Positions 9,204 through 18,059 are shown, counted from the stretch's first letter. The stretch is 64,000 nt of DNA from an uncultured Bacteroidales bacterium (GCA_902798615.1 CADBXL010000011.1:82777-146776); one strand, 5' to 3'. Numbers and translations: made by a program. The notes: generated by a model from the sequence alone, not told the origin.

Positions 9204-9824
9204 ATGGCAAACAGTAAAATGAAAGAGGTCTTCACAGCTCCGATCAACGTGCTCAACCCTGTGCTCGTACAGGTGCTTGGTATCTGTTCGGCTCTCGCTG
9301 TTACCTCTCAGCTTAAACCGGCTCTCGTGATGGGTCTTGCCGTTACTGTTATTACGGCGTTCAGTAACCTCATCATTTCTATACTGCGCAACACTATTCC
9401 AACACGTATCCGTATCGTGGTACAGCTTGTTGTAGTTGCTGCTCTGGTAACTATCGTTTCACAGATCCTCAAGGCATTCGCATACGATGTTAGCGTTCAG
9501 CTCTCTGTATATGTAGGTCTTATCATTACCAACTGTATTCTCATGGGGCGTCTCGAGGCATTCGCTATGCAGAACGGTCCTGTACAGTCACTTATTGACG
9601 GTTTCGCCAATGGTCTTGGTTATGGTCTTATCCTCGTTATCGTAGGTGCTTTCCGTGAGTTGCTCGGTCGTGGTTCTCTTCTCGGCTATCAGATTATCCC
9701 AGAAGGTGCATACGACTTCGGCTATATTAATAATGGTATGATGACAATGCCTGCTATGGCACTTATTATGATTGGTGTCGTAATCTGGATTCATCGTGCT
9801 TATTTCTATAAGGAGGAGAAATAA
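9204..9824 (+). CDS. nqrD: Na+-translocating NADH:quinone reductase subunit D
   Basis: 206 residues, about six membrane helices, NqrD/RnfE family. Conserved features visible are NCILMGRLEAFA in the middle and an ELLGRGSLLG segment. It pairs with NqrE to form the membrane core holding an intramembrane 2Fe-2S centre in known structures. Stop codon directly abuts the nqrE ATG. Separated from nqrC only by the repeat element. Confidence 0.95.
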   Translation: MANSKMKEVFTAPINVLNPVLVQVLGICSALAVTSQLKPALVMGLAVTVITAFSNLIISILRNTIPTRIRIVVQLVVVAALVTIVSQILKAFAYDVSVQLSVYVGLIITNCILMGRLEAFAMQNGPVQSLIDGFANGLGYGLILVIVGAFRELLGRGSLLGYQIIPEGAYDFGYINNGMMTMPAMALIMIGVVIWIHRAYFYKEEK

Positions 9825-10451
9825 ATGGAACAGTTGATAAATCTTTTCTTCAGGTCCATCTTCGTGGACAATATGATCTTCGCATTCTTCCTCGGTATGT
9901 GTTCTTTCCTTGCCGTTAGTAAGAATGTAAAGACATCTCTCGGACTCGGTCTCGCCGTTACCTTCGTGCTCTGCGTTACCGTTCCTACCAACTATTTGCT
10001 CCAGACCAAGATTCTCGGTCCTGACTGTCTCGTAGAAGGCGTGGATCTCAGCTATCTTGCTTTCATCCTCTTCATCGCTGTCATTGCAGGTATCGTGCAG
10101 CTTGTAGAGATGGTTGTAGAGCGTTTCTCTCCATCACTTTATGCAGCTCTTGGTATCTTCCTTCCATTGATTGCTGTGAACTGTGCTATCATGGGTGCTT
10201 CGCTCTTCATGCAGCAGCGTATCAACCTCGATCCGTCAAACACTCAGTATATCGGTAGTGTCCTTGATGCATTCGTCTATGCTCTCGGCTCTGGTTTCGG
10301 TTGGCTCCTTGCTATCGTCAGCATGGGTGCTATCAGCGAGAAGATGGCATATAGCGATGTTCCAAAGCCTCTCCGTGGTCTCGGTATCACATTCATCACC
10401 GTAGGTCTTATGGCTATCGCAATGATGTGTTTCTCAGGACTCAAACTGTAA
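9825..10451 (+). CDS. nqrE: Na+-translocating NADH:quinone reductase subunit E
   Basis: 208 residues, six predicted membrane helices, homologous to NqrD in inverted topology. Conserved Cys-containing motifs [19 protein letters not shown] near residue 24 and [11 protein letters not shown] near residue 120 are the ones that ligate the shared iron-sulfur centre in the family. No gap after nqrD. Followed by ~170 bases of GC-rich palindromic repeats before nqrF. Confidence 0.95.
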   Translation: MEQLINLFFRSIFVDNMIFAFFLGMCSFLAVSKNVKTSLGLGLAVTFVLCVTVPTNYLLQTKILGPDCLVEGVDLSYLAFILFIAVIAGIVQLVEMVVERFSPSLYAALGIFLPLIAVNCAIMGASLFMQQRINLDPSNTQYIGSVLDAFVYALGSGFGWLLAIVSMGAISEKMAYSDVPKPLRGLGITFITVGLMAIAMMCFSGLKL

Positions 10452-10454
10452 AGC

Positions 10455-10615
10455 GGCCTCTCCCCCCGCCCTCCCCCGTAGGGAGGGAGCTGGAGAACCA
10501 AATACCAATTAATAATAAACAATTAATATCCCCCCCCTCATGGCGAACAAATGTAACTTACTCCTTGCCCCTTTATGGGGAAAGGATGTCCGCAGGACAG
10601 GAAAGGGGCTGTAAT
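10455..10615. repeat. Two GC-rich palindromic repeats between nqrE and nqrF
   Basis: 10455-10493 is a GGCCTCTCCCCC...GGGAGGGAGC element. The same family is found within four polyene genes and at 39690-39726. 10534-10615 is a second family (CCTTGCCCC ... GGGGAAAGGATGtCCGCAGGaCAGG), also at 19384-19533 and 20281-20433. Both can fold into strong hairpins. They have no gene of their own; the nearby short reading frames look spurious. Confidence 0.8.
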
Positions 10616-10623
10616 TAGGTTTT

Positions 10624-11913
10624 ATGGACTTATTAGCATTTAATTTACTCAGCATAGGGGTATTCCTCGTGGTTATCCTCGTACTTGTAATAGTACTGCT
10701 GGTAGCAAAGAAATATCTGAGCCCAAGCGGTCAGGTTACTCTGACTGTGAATGGCGATACCAAACTGACCGTTAATCAGGGTGGTTCCGTTATGGCTACC
10801 CTTAATGAGAACGGTATCTACCTTCCATCAGCTTGTGGTGGTAAGGCAAGCTGTGGTCAGTGTAAACTCCAGATTCTCAAGGGAGGTGGCGAGATTCTTG
10901 ACTCTGAGAAGCCTCACTTCACTCGTAAGGAGATCAAGGACCATTGGCGTCTCGGCTGTCAGGCTAAGATCAAGGGCGACATGGAAGTAAAGGTTCCAGA
11001 GTCTGTATTGGGTGTTAAGGAATGGGAGTGTACCGTTATCGGAAACCGTAACGTGGCTACATTCATCAAGGAGTACAAGGTTGCTCTTCCTCCAGGCGAG
11101 CACATGGACTTCGAACCAGGTTCTTATGCTCAGATCCGTATTCCTGCATTCGAACTCGACTACGACAAGGACTTCGACAAGTCTCTTATCGGTGATACCT
11201 ATCTCCCAGCATGGGAGAAGTTCGGGCTCTTCGGCCTCAAGTGCGTGAATCCAGAGCCAACAATCCGTGCTTACTCTATGGCTAACTATCCTGATGAGGG
11301 CGATATCATCACACTTAACGTGCGTATCGCTACTCCTCCATTCAAGCCAAAGGATCAGGGTACAGGCTTCATGGATGTAAACCCAGGTATTGCTTCTTCT
11401 TATATCTTCTCGCTCAAGCCAGGCGACAAGGTTATCATGTCAGGTCCTTATGGTGAGTTCCGTCCACAGTATGGTACTGGTCGTGAGATGATCTGGGTAG
11501 GTGGTGGTGCCGGTATGGCTCCTCTCCGTGCACAGATCATGCACATGCTCAAAGGTCATGGTATTGCTCCAGAGGATCGTCAGCGTCCTATGCACTATTT
11601 CTATGGTGCACGTGCTCTTGAGGAAATCCCATTCCTCGACGACTTCCTCCAGCTTGAGAAGGACTTCCCTAACTTCCACTTCCATCTCGCCCTCGACCGT
11701 CCAGATCCAAAGGCAGATGCAGCAGGAATCAAATATACTCCAGGCTTCGTAGCTCCTGTTATGGGCGATACATACCTCAAGCAGCATGAGACTCCAGAGG
11801 ATTGTGAGTACTACCTCTGCGGACCTCCAATGATGGCCAAAACCGTTCTCGATCTTCTCCACTCACTCGGCGTTGAGGACAACATGATTAGATTCGATAA
11901 CTTCGGTGGTTAA
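10624..11913 (+). CDS. nqrF: Na+-translocating NADH:quinone reductase subunit F
   Basis: 429 residues. One N-terminal helix (about 8-28); plant-type 2Fe-2S domain with Cys71, Cys77, Cys80 and Cys112 (CGGKASCGQC, LGCQAK); FAD domain with RAYSMANYP near 219; NAD-binding domain with GGGAGMAPLRA near 298 and YLCGPPMM near 398. It is the NADH-oxidising entry point of the pump and faces the cytoplasm. Last gene of the operon, followed by a clear terminator. Confidence 0.96.
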   Translation: MDLLAFNLLSIGVFLVVILVLVIVLLVAKKYLSPSGQVTLTVNGDTKLTVNQGGSVMATLNENGIYLPSACGGKASCGQCKLQILKGGGEILDSEKPHFTRKEIKDHWRLGCQAKIKGDMEVKVPESVLGVKEWECTVIGNRNVATFIKEYKVALPPGEHMDFEPGSYAQIRIPAFELDYDKDFDKSLIGDTYLPAWEKFGLFGLKCVNPEPTIRAYSMANYPDEGDIITLNVRIATPPFKPKDQGTGFMDVNPGIASSYIFSLKPGDKVIMSGPYGEFRPQYGTGREMIWVGGGAGMAPLRAQIMHMLKGHGIAPEDRQRPMHYFYGARALEEIPFLDDFLQLEKDFPNFHFHLALDRPDPKADAAGIKYTPGFVAPVMGDTYLKQHETPEDCEYYLCGPPMMAKTVLDLLHSLGVEDNMIRFDNFGG

Positions 11914-11917
11914 ACAT

Positions 11918-11957
11918 AAAAGAATGGCGAGCATCTTTATGATGCCCGCCATTCTTT
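11918..11957 (+). terminator. Terminator of the nqr operon
   Basis: Arms AAAGAATGGCG-AGCATC and GATGC-CCGCCATTCTTT with a short TTTAT loop, followed by TGTTTTATT, 5 bases after the nqrF stop codon. Confidence 0.85.
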
Positions 11958-12088
11958 GTTTTATTGAATTTGTTGAAAATAAATGCAGCGCCCTAATTCG
12001 TCGAACATTATTTTTTTCAAGAAAGCTTTAGCAGAGACTTTTATTATTCATTTGAGTTCCCAACTGCATTCGCATTTTCATTCGCGTT

Positions 12089-12622
12089 TTAGTTTCCTCT
12101 ACCTTCTTTATCATCTTTTTTGTTTTCCTCTTTCCCTACGACCTCTAACAATTCTACGTCGAAGATAAGAGTGGAGTAAGGAGGTATTATGCCAACCTGT
12201 ATATCGCCGTACGCAAGGTAATAAGGGATAAAGAAACGGTATATGCTACCAACTTTCATCAGTTGCAATCCCTCTGTCCAACCCTTGATTACATGATTAA
12301 GGGCAAACTCCGAAGGGGTATTGCGCTTGTAACTAGAATCGAATACCGTTCCATTTTCGCCTATTAGACGACCTTCATAATGACATTTCACAACATCTGT
12401 AGGGCTTGGACTTACTCCGTCACCTTCTTGCAGAATCTTGTACTGAAGTCCGCTTTTTGTTTCGATTACACCTTCTTTCTTCTTGTTTTCCTCAAGGAAA
12501 TTCTGTCCTTCTTTTATAAGCTTTTCCTTGTCGAAGGTTGGCAAATTGTCATCTTCATTAGAGCAAGAGGTCAAGGAAAGACCTCCGACCATAATTGCTA
12601 TTAATAGCAGAAATTTTTTCAT
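12089..12622 (-). CDS. FKBP-type peptidyl-prolyl isomerase lipoprotein
   Basis: 177 residues from the ATG at 12622. I prefer this over the upstream in-frame ATG because it gives a clean lipoprotein signal (MKKFLLLIAIMVGGLSLTSC, lipobox Cys20). After a short linker come the typical KSGLQYKILQEG segment and an FKBP domain (YEGRLIGENGTVFDSSY ... VIKGWTEGLQLMKVGSIYRF ... LAYG ... LIFDVELLEV). Catalyses proline cis-trans isomerisation of exported proteins and is anchored to a membrane on the periplasmic side. The gene upstream on the same strand ends 35 bases away, so they may be co-transcribed. Confidence 0.92.
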   Translation of the reverse strand: MKKFLLLIAIMVGGLSLTSCSNEDDNLPTFDKEKLIKEGQNFLEENKKKEGVIETKSGLQYKILQEGDGVSPSPTDVVKCHYEGRLIGENGTVFDSSYKRNTPSEFALNHVIKGWTEGLQLMKVGSIYRFFIPYYLAYGDIQVGIIPPYSTLIFDVELLEVVGKEENKKDDKEGRGN

Positions 12623-12656
12623 AAAAATAATATAATCTGTTTTAGTGTGAATAAAA

Positions 12657-13091
12657 TCAATCATTTGTTTCCAGGCTCCTTTCTATTTCCCGGTCAAATT
12701 CCATTTTTTTCTTTGCTTTACGGCAGAAATGCCTGATAGGAAATATAGACAAAATACCTGCAAGAATAAATGCAACAGGAAGAATAAGCACAAAAGGTGA
12801 AATGCAATGAGGGCCTGGTTCACCCGAAGGCATTAGAAAAAAACAGGTAATGGTACTTATTGAAATGATATTAACCGTAAGCCATACTGCTAAAGTCTGA
12901 ATTTCCAATTTTTTCTTTCTAAGGAAATAATAGACAGGTGTGCCTAACACAATATAAGCCAGCAGATTAAACAAAACTATATATAGTCCCATAATGCCGA
13001 ATAACCAAGTGGTTAGATTTAATGCTGAGGCTGCAACTGAGCATTTCGTCATGCACATGATACTATCCGATATTTGCTTTTTATTCCTCAT
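12657..13091 (-). CDS. Predicted membrane protein of unknown function
   Basis: 144 residues with about four hydrophobic segments (roughly 20-38, 40-58, 66-86, 98-116) and a charged C-terminus (CRKAKKKMEFDREIERSLE). I do not recognise a family. Lies 35 bases upstream of the FKBP lipoprotein gene on the same strand. The 610 bases upstream are repeats. Confidence 0.6.
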   Translation of the reverse strand: MRNKKQISDSIMCMTKCSVAASALNLTTWLFGIMGLYIVLFNLLAYIVLGTPVYYFLRKKKLEIQTLAVWLTVNIISISTITCFFLMPSGEPGPHCISPFVLILPVAFILAGILSIFPIRHFCRKAKKKMEFDREIERSLETND

Positions 13092-13701
13092 TCGTGGCTC
13101 TTGTATGCTTTGTTAATAACTTCATTACTGCAATTGCTTTGTTTAGCGCGGACAAAATTACTCATTTTTTTCGTATTACAAACAGTTTTCACATTTTTTT
13201 GATATGCAGAAAATAACGTAATTCAAGTTTTGCAAGTCCCAAAGGACTCGTCCGTGTAAATTGTTTGTTATGGCTCACAACCTAAAGAAAGCTATCGAAC
13301 TCACGTTATTTTAGGATATTTCTGAACGCAAAGGCACAAAGACACAGAGATAAAAACTCTGCGACTTAGCGTTTAATTTTTCTGACACAGAAATAAAATA
13401 ACGTGAGTTCGACGACTTCAAGACTGCGAGGGCTGAAAGCCCGACACCTAATAGGGCAGTCCGTAAGGGCTGTTATTCTATAGATGTGTGATTAAAGGAG
13501 CGCTGTAAGTGCGACACCTGAAGACTTTAGGTGTCGGTCCTTCAGACCTCATACCCCCTATATCGACAAATATGACAGCCCTAACGAGCTCTTTCAACCA
13601 CATGATAGTCAACAATATACAACTGAATAAATTCGTCGAATTCAGGTTAAAATAGTAATTCGTCAAATTTACGTTGAATTAGCTAAACAGGTAATTCGTA
13701 A
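13092..13701. repeat. Non-coding interval with several repeat elements, including a 252-bp TIR element
   Basis: Contents: CGAACTCACGTTA at about 13296; a degenerate GCAAAGACACAGAG hairpin at 13328-13375; and an element at 13399-13650 bounded by TAACGTGAGTTCGACGA and ATTCGTCGAATTCAGGTTA. The last contains GAGGGCTGAAAGCCC and GGGCAGTCCGTAAGGGCTGT, and is closely similar to 56942-57232. A short reading frame inside it (13478-13666, minus) follows the repeat and is not a convincing gene. Confidence 0.75.
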
Positions 13702-14556
13702 TTACTTATAGCTCTCGTATGCCTTGTCAAATGCTTCTTTGCTGCAATACCTATCGTACAAAGCATTATTGCTAAGGCATAATTGTTGAGTGGAAACAAT
13801 CTTGTCTCTGCCTTGTCCACGACCATGAACAACGGCAAAGGCGTATGTGTATTCTTCCGAATCCTCAACCCTAACCGCCAATTTGCCGTCAACGGAACAA
13901 AGTGAGAAGCGAGACATATTCGATAGGCTTTCAAGCACAGGAATCTCGCCAATCTTCGTTGCGCTTGCCTTGTCAAGGCTAACGACAATCGAACAGCACG
14001 TTGGATGTGCAATTTCCTCATCTAAAGAAGCCGCACGTTTCTGTCTCAACAGAATCACCTGCAAGGAGTCATTATTCGTCCAACCCTCGTTATTTCCGCA
14101 TATAACAGACGAAAGAACACTCTCCTTCGTCTCATCATTTATTTCCAAATCCCCGACATTAATATCAGTAACGAACACGCCATCCCTAAACTCATACCCA
14201 ACGGAATTGATACGTCCTTGAGCCACCACATAAGGGGCAAGCACAAATTTGCAGGACTCCTTCTGCCCCTTCGTCAGCCAAACGGGAGTCTTCATAAGAT
14301 TATAGCTACGGAAGAAGCTCGACGCATTCTTATTGCCTATAATCCCCTCGAAATTCTGCAGCAAATACCCCTTGATGTATTTGTACATGTTAAGGATATT
14401 ATTCATCTTTATGCGCTGTTTCATCTGCGCCTCGGTCTTAGGATTGCCCATTTTTGAAGGTTTAGACCTGCCAAATGTCACACCATTCACCTCATAATAA
14501 ATGGTATTTGCACTCGTTCCTGACACTTTCCCAAATGAAGATTTTACTTTAACCAT
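13702..14556 (-). CDS. DUF6266-like protein, copy A
   Basis: 284 residues, no signal peptide. The N-terminal pattern fits DUF6266 as I know it (SFGKVSGTSANTIYYEVNG, FGRSKPSKMGNP.TEAQMKQR): a short SGK-x-NG-x-R-x-P region followed by NP.T.AQ..QR. DUF6266 has no established function. Near-identical to the gene at 43948-44802, including ~450 bp of upstream sequence with a palindromic leader and a divergent RNA promoter. A minus-strand TATCTTTG box lies at 14705-14712. Function unknown; the shared ends and differing neighbours suggest a module component (see findings). Confidence 0.75.
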   Translation of the reverse strand: MVKVKSSFGKVSGTSANTIYYEVNGVTFGRSKPSKMGNPKTEAQMKQRIKMNNILNMYKYIKGYLLQNFEGIIGNKNASSFFRSYNLMKTPVWLTKGQKESCKFVLAPYVVAQGRINSVGYEFRDGVFVTDINVGDLEINDETKESVLSSVICGNNEGWTNNDSLQVILLRQKRAASLDEEIAHPTCCSIVVSLDKASATKIGEIPVLESLSNMSRFSLCSVDGKLAVRVEDSEEYTYAFAVVHGRGQGRDKIVSTQQLCLSNNALYDRYCSKEAFDKAYESYK

Positions 14557-14600
14557 ATCTTTTCCTTTCTAAAATAATTCGTTCTTACTCTTAACATACT

Positions 14601-14712
14601 ACATCGTTACACCATCGTTTGTCCATAGATACTCCATCGAAACGATGGACATGATATGGAGTTGATATGGAGTAACGATGGAGTATCTACCTTGTTACTG
14701 CCTGCAAAGATA
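14601..14712 (-). promoter_or_regulatory. Promoter and palindromic iterated-word leader of DUF6266 copy A
   Basis: A minus-strand -7 box TATCTTTG lies at 14712-14705. Downstream in the transcript is a perfect 13-bp inverted repeat, AGATACTCCATCG (14627-14639) and CGATGGAGTATCT (14676-14688). Between and beside these arms are further ATGGAGT, CGATGG and CATCGTT words. The leader is conserved in the second copy (44850-44960) with one arm substitution. A regulatory hairpin or protein-binding cluster is likely. Confidence 0.6.
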
Positions 14713-14898
14713 CTACTTTTTCCGGAAGAAAAAGAAATCAAAAGCACAAAATATGTAAAATCACACAAAATCATCTTAGCTTTGTATTTATTATAGTAAA
14801 AAGATGGTTTAAGTAATGTTGTAAACCTAAAAACAAGGAAAAATACACTCAGAATAAATTTTTATTGATATTTTTTCCCGATATTAAAAAATTATGTT

Positions 14899-14906
14899 TA
14901 TATTTG
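14899..14906 (+). promoter_or_regulatory. -7 box of the structured RNA, copy A
   Basis: TATATTTG followed by CAACGTCATAAC. The same 20 bases occur at the second cassette (45145 onward). Divergent from the DUF6266 promoter. Confidence 0.6.
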
Positions 14907-14912
14907 CAACGT

Positions 14913-15221
14913 CATAACTGTATTAGTTGTTTGACACTACATAATATAAAAGCGTCATCGATGCTTTGTCTATTGGTTTGATTGAAACCTCGGAAATTTC
15001 AAAATGATGATCAATGACAATGTTAGAAGTGAGTGCTTACGGGTATGGTATAACTATATCCCGGGGTGTGTAGTGAGGGTTATCATATCCTCATGCACAC
15101 TTTTCCCCCGGAGATAAGTATAACTATAACGACGTGGGTACAATTCTGTCTCGTCTATCATCATGGGTCTCCGAGGACCTCAATCAACGGACGGGTAGAA
15201 ATGTAAACCCACGTTTTTTTT
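14913..15221 (+). ncRNA. Candidate structured RNA upstream of the SPFH operon
   Basis: About 305 bases, no good ORF, starting after a TATATTTG box. Visible stems: AAAGCGTC/GATGCTTT near 14950; GAAA/TTTC around 14984-15000; a long hairpin CCGGGG-TGTG..TGAGG (15061-15078) with CCTCA..CACA..CCCCGG (15089-15111); and a terminal ACGTGGGT (15132-15139)/ACCCACGT (15207-15214) pair followed by eight T. The first ~120 bases are conserved at 45159-45290, where the first stem is AAAGCGT/ACGCTTT, a compensatory change. I cannot match it to a named RNA family. It could be a free sRNA or the leader of the SPFH operon. Confidence 0.65.
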
Positions 15222-15289
15222 ATTTATGTAATTAACCTTATCTATAAATCTAATAGCCTAATAGGGTTTTATGGGCATGAGCACAAGAT

Positions 15290-16399
15290 ATGGCATTAAT
15301 TGATGTTGTAAAATGCGAAATGAGCGATGGAGAGTTTGTTTATAAATTTCCATCAGATGATTTACGTATCGGTACTCAACTTGTCGTATATCCTTCCCAG
15401 ACAGCTTTTTTTGTAAAAGGTGGAGAAATCTTTGATTCCTTTACCTCTGGTACTTATACGATTACTTCAGAGAATGTTCCTTTACTTAACAAAGTAATCA
15501 ATATTCCATTTGGTAATGAATCCCCATTCAAAGCGGAAGTTTGGTTTGTCAATCAGATAAGCAAATTGGATATGCCTTGGGGAACACCACACCCAATTTT
15601 ATTAGAAGATCCCAAATATAGGATTATTGTACCTGTTCGCTCTAATGGTCAGTATGGTTTGAGAATAAAAGAACCACGTTTATTCCTAGAATCGTTGATT
15701 GGAAATATGTCTGTCTTTACGGCTGACAAAATCAACCAGTACTTCAAAGGTAGGCTAATTCAGGCTCTTAATTCTTTGTTGGCAAGGCAGATAGTCAAGA
15801 GTAATGTCTCTATTTTAGATATAAATACGGATTTAATCCCTATGTCGGCAGAGTGTGAATCACAGCTTAACGATATTATGGGGAAGTATGGAATTGAGAT
15901 AAAAGAGTTCTCGATTATGTCTATAAATGTACCAGAGAACGATGATAGTGTTATCAAGCTTAAAGAAGCGAAAGCGATGATGGCAAGGCTTAATATCACA
16001 GGCAGAGATGTTTACCAAATGGAGCGTAGCTTTGATGTGTTAGAAAAAGCGGCAAGCAATGAAGGCGCAGGAGGTCAGATGATTGGAATGGGTGTAGGTT
16101 TGGGTGCTGGTGTTTCAGCAGGTAACACAATGGCACAAGTGTCTTCTCAGATGATAAACACCAATCCAAATCCAACACCTCCCCCTTTGAATTTGGAAAA
16201 ACAGTACTATATTCATATTGATGGTACTCAGATTGGAGGTCAAACTATTGCAAGTATGCAAAGTCTTATTCAACAAGGTAAGATTAGTGGAGAAACGCCT
16301 GTTTGGACTACAGGTATGGCTAATTGGGTAAGACTTAAAGAAGTACCAGAACTTTGTACATTACTTTCCAATATTGTTCCACCACCAATGAATTTGTGA
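15290..16399 (+). CDS. SPFH-domain protein with C-terminal GYF_2 domain
   Basis: 369 residues. Residues about 1-230 are an SPFH/'virion core protein'-like domain of the YdjI type (MALIDVVKCEMSDGEFVYKF, VYPSQTAFFVKGGEI, FGNESPFKAEVWFVN). A Gly-rich linker follows (about 262-285: GMGVGLGAGVSAGNT), then a GYF_2/DUF4339 module (YYIHIDGTQIGG ... GKISGETPVWTTGMANWVRL). SPFH proteins form membrane-associated scaffolds; GYF_2 modules bind peptides or membranes. No signal peptide. It heads a three-gene operon with a membrane protein and a zinc-ribbon protein, with gaps of 1 base or overlaps. Exact function unknown. Confidence 0.85.
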   Translation: MALIDVVKCEMSDGEFVYKFPSDDLRIGTQLVVYPSQTAFFVKGGEIFDSFTSGTYTITSENVPLLNKVINIPFGNESPFKAEVWFVNQISKLDMPWGTPHPILLEDPKYRIIVPVRSNGQYGLRIKEPRLFLESLIGNMSVFTADKINQYFKGRLIQALNSLLARQIVKSNVSILDINTDLIPMSAECESQLNDIMGKYGIEIKEFSIMSINVPENDDSVIKLKEAKAMMARLNITGRDVYQMERSFDVLEKAASNEGAGGQMIGMGVGLGAGVSAGNTMAQVSSQMINTNPNPTPPPLNLEKQYYIHIDGTQIGGQTIASMQSLIQQGKISGETPVWTTGMANWVRLKEVPELCTLLSNIVPPPMNL

Positions 16400-16400
16400 T

Positions 16401-16751
16401 ATGAAGAGATCTATTATTCTTACAACCTTCATTTTCCTTGTTGTAAATGGGGTGTTGGGCTATATAATTACTGCATATCTATCAACCAACGTGTATATGA
16501 ATAGTGTAGTAATACTATTAAGTGGAATTGTTCTTTTGACGCTATCATATATGCCATTAAAAGATGCTTTCAAGTATTCTCTATCCTATCTCTTTGGGCT
16601 GATTGGATTCGTAGAATATATTTTAGGCTTCTTTGCGCCGTCAGAGTTAAATGACAATTGGTTCGTTGTTTTGATTGTTGTTATTCTATTTCTTGAAATA
16701 ATTCTTATATCATTGACTAATTTTGTTACACAAAAAAATAATCGAGTATGA
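16401..16751 (+). CDS. Small four-helix membrane protein
   Basis: 116 residues with four hydrophobic segments (about 5-25, 33-52, 58-76, 88-109). No catalytic motif is visible and I do not recognise the family. Begins one base after the SPFH stop and overlaps the next gene by four bases (ATGA-type coupling), so the three proteins are probably made together. Confidence 0.7.
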   Translation: MKRSIILTTFIFLVVNGVLGYIITAYLSTNVYMNSVVILLSGIVLLTLSYMPLKDAFKYSLSYLFGLIGFVEYILGFFAPSELNDNWFVVLIVVILFLEIILISLTNFVTQKNNRV

Positions 16752-17854
16752 AAGCATTGACTTGTGAAATGTGTGGTAGCACAAACCTCGTAAAAGAGGG
16801 CGGTGTGTTTGTTTGCCAATCTTGTGGTACTAAGTATTCTGTAGAGGAAGCCAAAAAGATGATGGGGGAGGGTACCGTTGAAGTCAAAGGTACAGTAAAA
16901 GTGGACAAATCGGATGAACTGACGAATCTGATACAACTTGCAAATGATGCTATTGATAGTGTAAACGGTGTAGAGGCTTATTCTTATGCTAATCGTGTAT
17001 TAGAAATCGCTCCTTCCAACGCAGAAGCATGGCTTATAAAAATGAAAGCATCTGGACTTTTGGCAACTCTTGGTGATATGAAGGTGGTAGATATAATTAA
17101 TGCAGGAAAGAAAGCAATAGAATTTTCTGGCAAAAAGATGGAAAAGGAAGTATATGCCTTCTATCTTTATACGTGTCTAAATGACCTCCAGTTTTGTATG
17201 ACCCAACTTCAGGATACACAAGCGATAAAAGAAATTTTTGATGCAAATTGTCAGTTACATCCATTCAATGCATCAGAAAAGACTGTGCAATGTGATAGTA
17301 TTCTTGATATAGTTTTGAACCAAATTGATCTGATTGTATCTTTAAGAGCAGAAGTACCTAATAATTTTGTTAGCAATGATGGGGATATAACGCATTTAGT
17401 TGGAGAGGTTGCTAAACAATGGGTATATTATACTAACGCGGTCAATGATCGTTTCAATGTTTATGGAATGAAAATCAATGATGAGACAGTTAATAAATAT
17501 AGAATAATACTCGCTAATATCAAGGAAGGATTGCCAGAAGAAAAACATGACGTACCAGGAGAAGAGGCAATAGATAACCCTTCAAATGGTGCTTGTTATG
17601 TTGCTACTGCTGTTTATGGTTCTTATGATTGTCCAGAGGTGTGGACTTTGAGAAGATTTAGGGATTACACTCTAGATAACACCTGGTATGGGCGTTTGTT
17701 CATAAAAGGGTATTATGCAACAAGTCCTTCACTTGTTCGATGTTTTGGGAAAACGAACTTGTTCAAATTATTGGGTAGGAGATTTCTTGATAGGTTTGTT
17801 ATAAAATTGAATAACAAAGGTATTGAGAATACACCTTATAAAGACAAGTATTAA
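16748..17854 (+). CDS. Zinc-ribbon protein with C-terminal CFI-box domain
   Basis: 368 residues. N-terminal TFIIB-like zinc ribbon with two CxxC knuckles (CEMCGS near 6, CQSCGTKYS near 25). The middle looks helical and TPR-like (residues about 58-110, AYSYANRVLEIAPSNAEAWL). The C-terminal ~80 residues match the CFI-box-CTERM module (CYVATAVYGSYDCPEVWTLR, with downstream RRFLDRFV). This module recurs on bacterial proteins with zinc ribbons or SPFH partners but has no agreed function. The neighbour SPFH and membrane proteins suggest a membrane-associated complex. Confidence 0.8.
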   Translation: MKALTCEMCGSTNLVKEGGVFVCQSCGTKYSVEEAKKMMGEGTVEVKGTVKVDKSDELTNLIQLANDAIDSVNGVEAYSYANRVLEIAPSNAEAWLIKMKASGLLATLGDMKVVDIINAGKKAIEFSGKKMEKEVYAFYLYTCLNDLQFCMTQLQDTQAIKEIFDANCQLHPFNASEKTVQCDSILDIVLNQIDLIVSLRAEVPNNFVSNDGDITHLVGEVAKQWVYYTNAVNDRFNVYGMKINDETVNKYRIILANIKEGLPEEKHDVPGEEAIDNPSNGACYVATAVYGSYDCPEVWTLRRFRDYTLDNTWYGRLFIKGYYATSPSLVRCFGKTNLFKLLGRRFLDRFVIKLNNKGIENTPYKDKY

Positions 17855-17864
17855 AGTAGATAGT

Positions 17865-17898
17865 AAAACCGCTTAAGGAATTATTCCTAAGCGGTTTT
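17865..17898. terminator. Terminator after the SPFH operon
   Basis: AAAACCGCTTA (17865-17875) and TAAGCGGTTTT (17888-17898) with an inner AGGAAT/ATTCCT stem; T-rich on both strands, so possibly bidirectional. Confidence 0.8.
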
Positions 17899-17903
17899 AT
17901 GTT

Positions 17904-17939
17904 TTACGTTCTAATCAGATTTCTTCCTGCATCTATTCT
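17904..17939. repeat. 36-bp exact copy of the rodA 3' end
   Basis: Identical, in the same orientation, to 47975-48010, which is precisely the last eleven rodA codons plus its TAA stop. No other rodA sequence is present here. It sits just after the terminator of the SPFH operon, at the right edge of cassette A. Either an attachment-like site, a gene-conversion scar or a recombination remnant. Confidence 0.9.
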
Positions 17940-18003
17940 GTAAGACAAATTGTAGATTGAAGATTCCCTAAATCAGGGAGTCGTCAAAAAATATTCTGTT
18001 CCC

Positions 18004-18034
18004 TTTGGGAAATAAGAAATATTTTGTATCTTTG
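18004..18034 (+). promoter_or_regulatory. Canonical Bacteroidetes promoter
   Basis: TTTG (18004-18007), 19-base spacer, TATCTTTG (18027-18034). It drives the gene starting at 18060 and rules out the longer reading frame that would begin upstream of it. Confidence 0.8.
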
Positions 18035-18059
18035 CACACGAATACAAATAGCTTCAATT

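Noticed and set aside
10427-10618. Short frames through the repeats between nqrE and nqrF
   Set aside because: They translate the GC-rich palindromes (PPPSPVGRE type) and have no independent start context.
13683-14021. 112-residue minus-strand frame inside DUF6266 copy A
   Set aside because: Same strand, different frame from the conserved DUF6266 reading frame; not kept as an open frame in copy B.
14913-15221. 6S RNA, tmRNA, RNase P RNA or SRP RNA
   Set aside because: Length, stems and conserved motifs of those RNAs are not seen, and a second partial copy is tied to a DUF6266 cassette.
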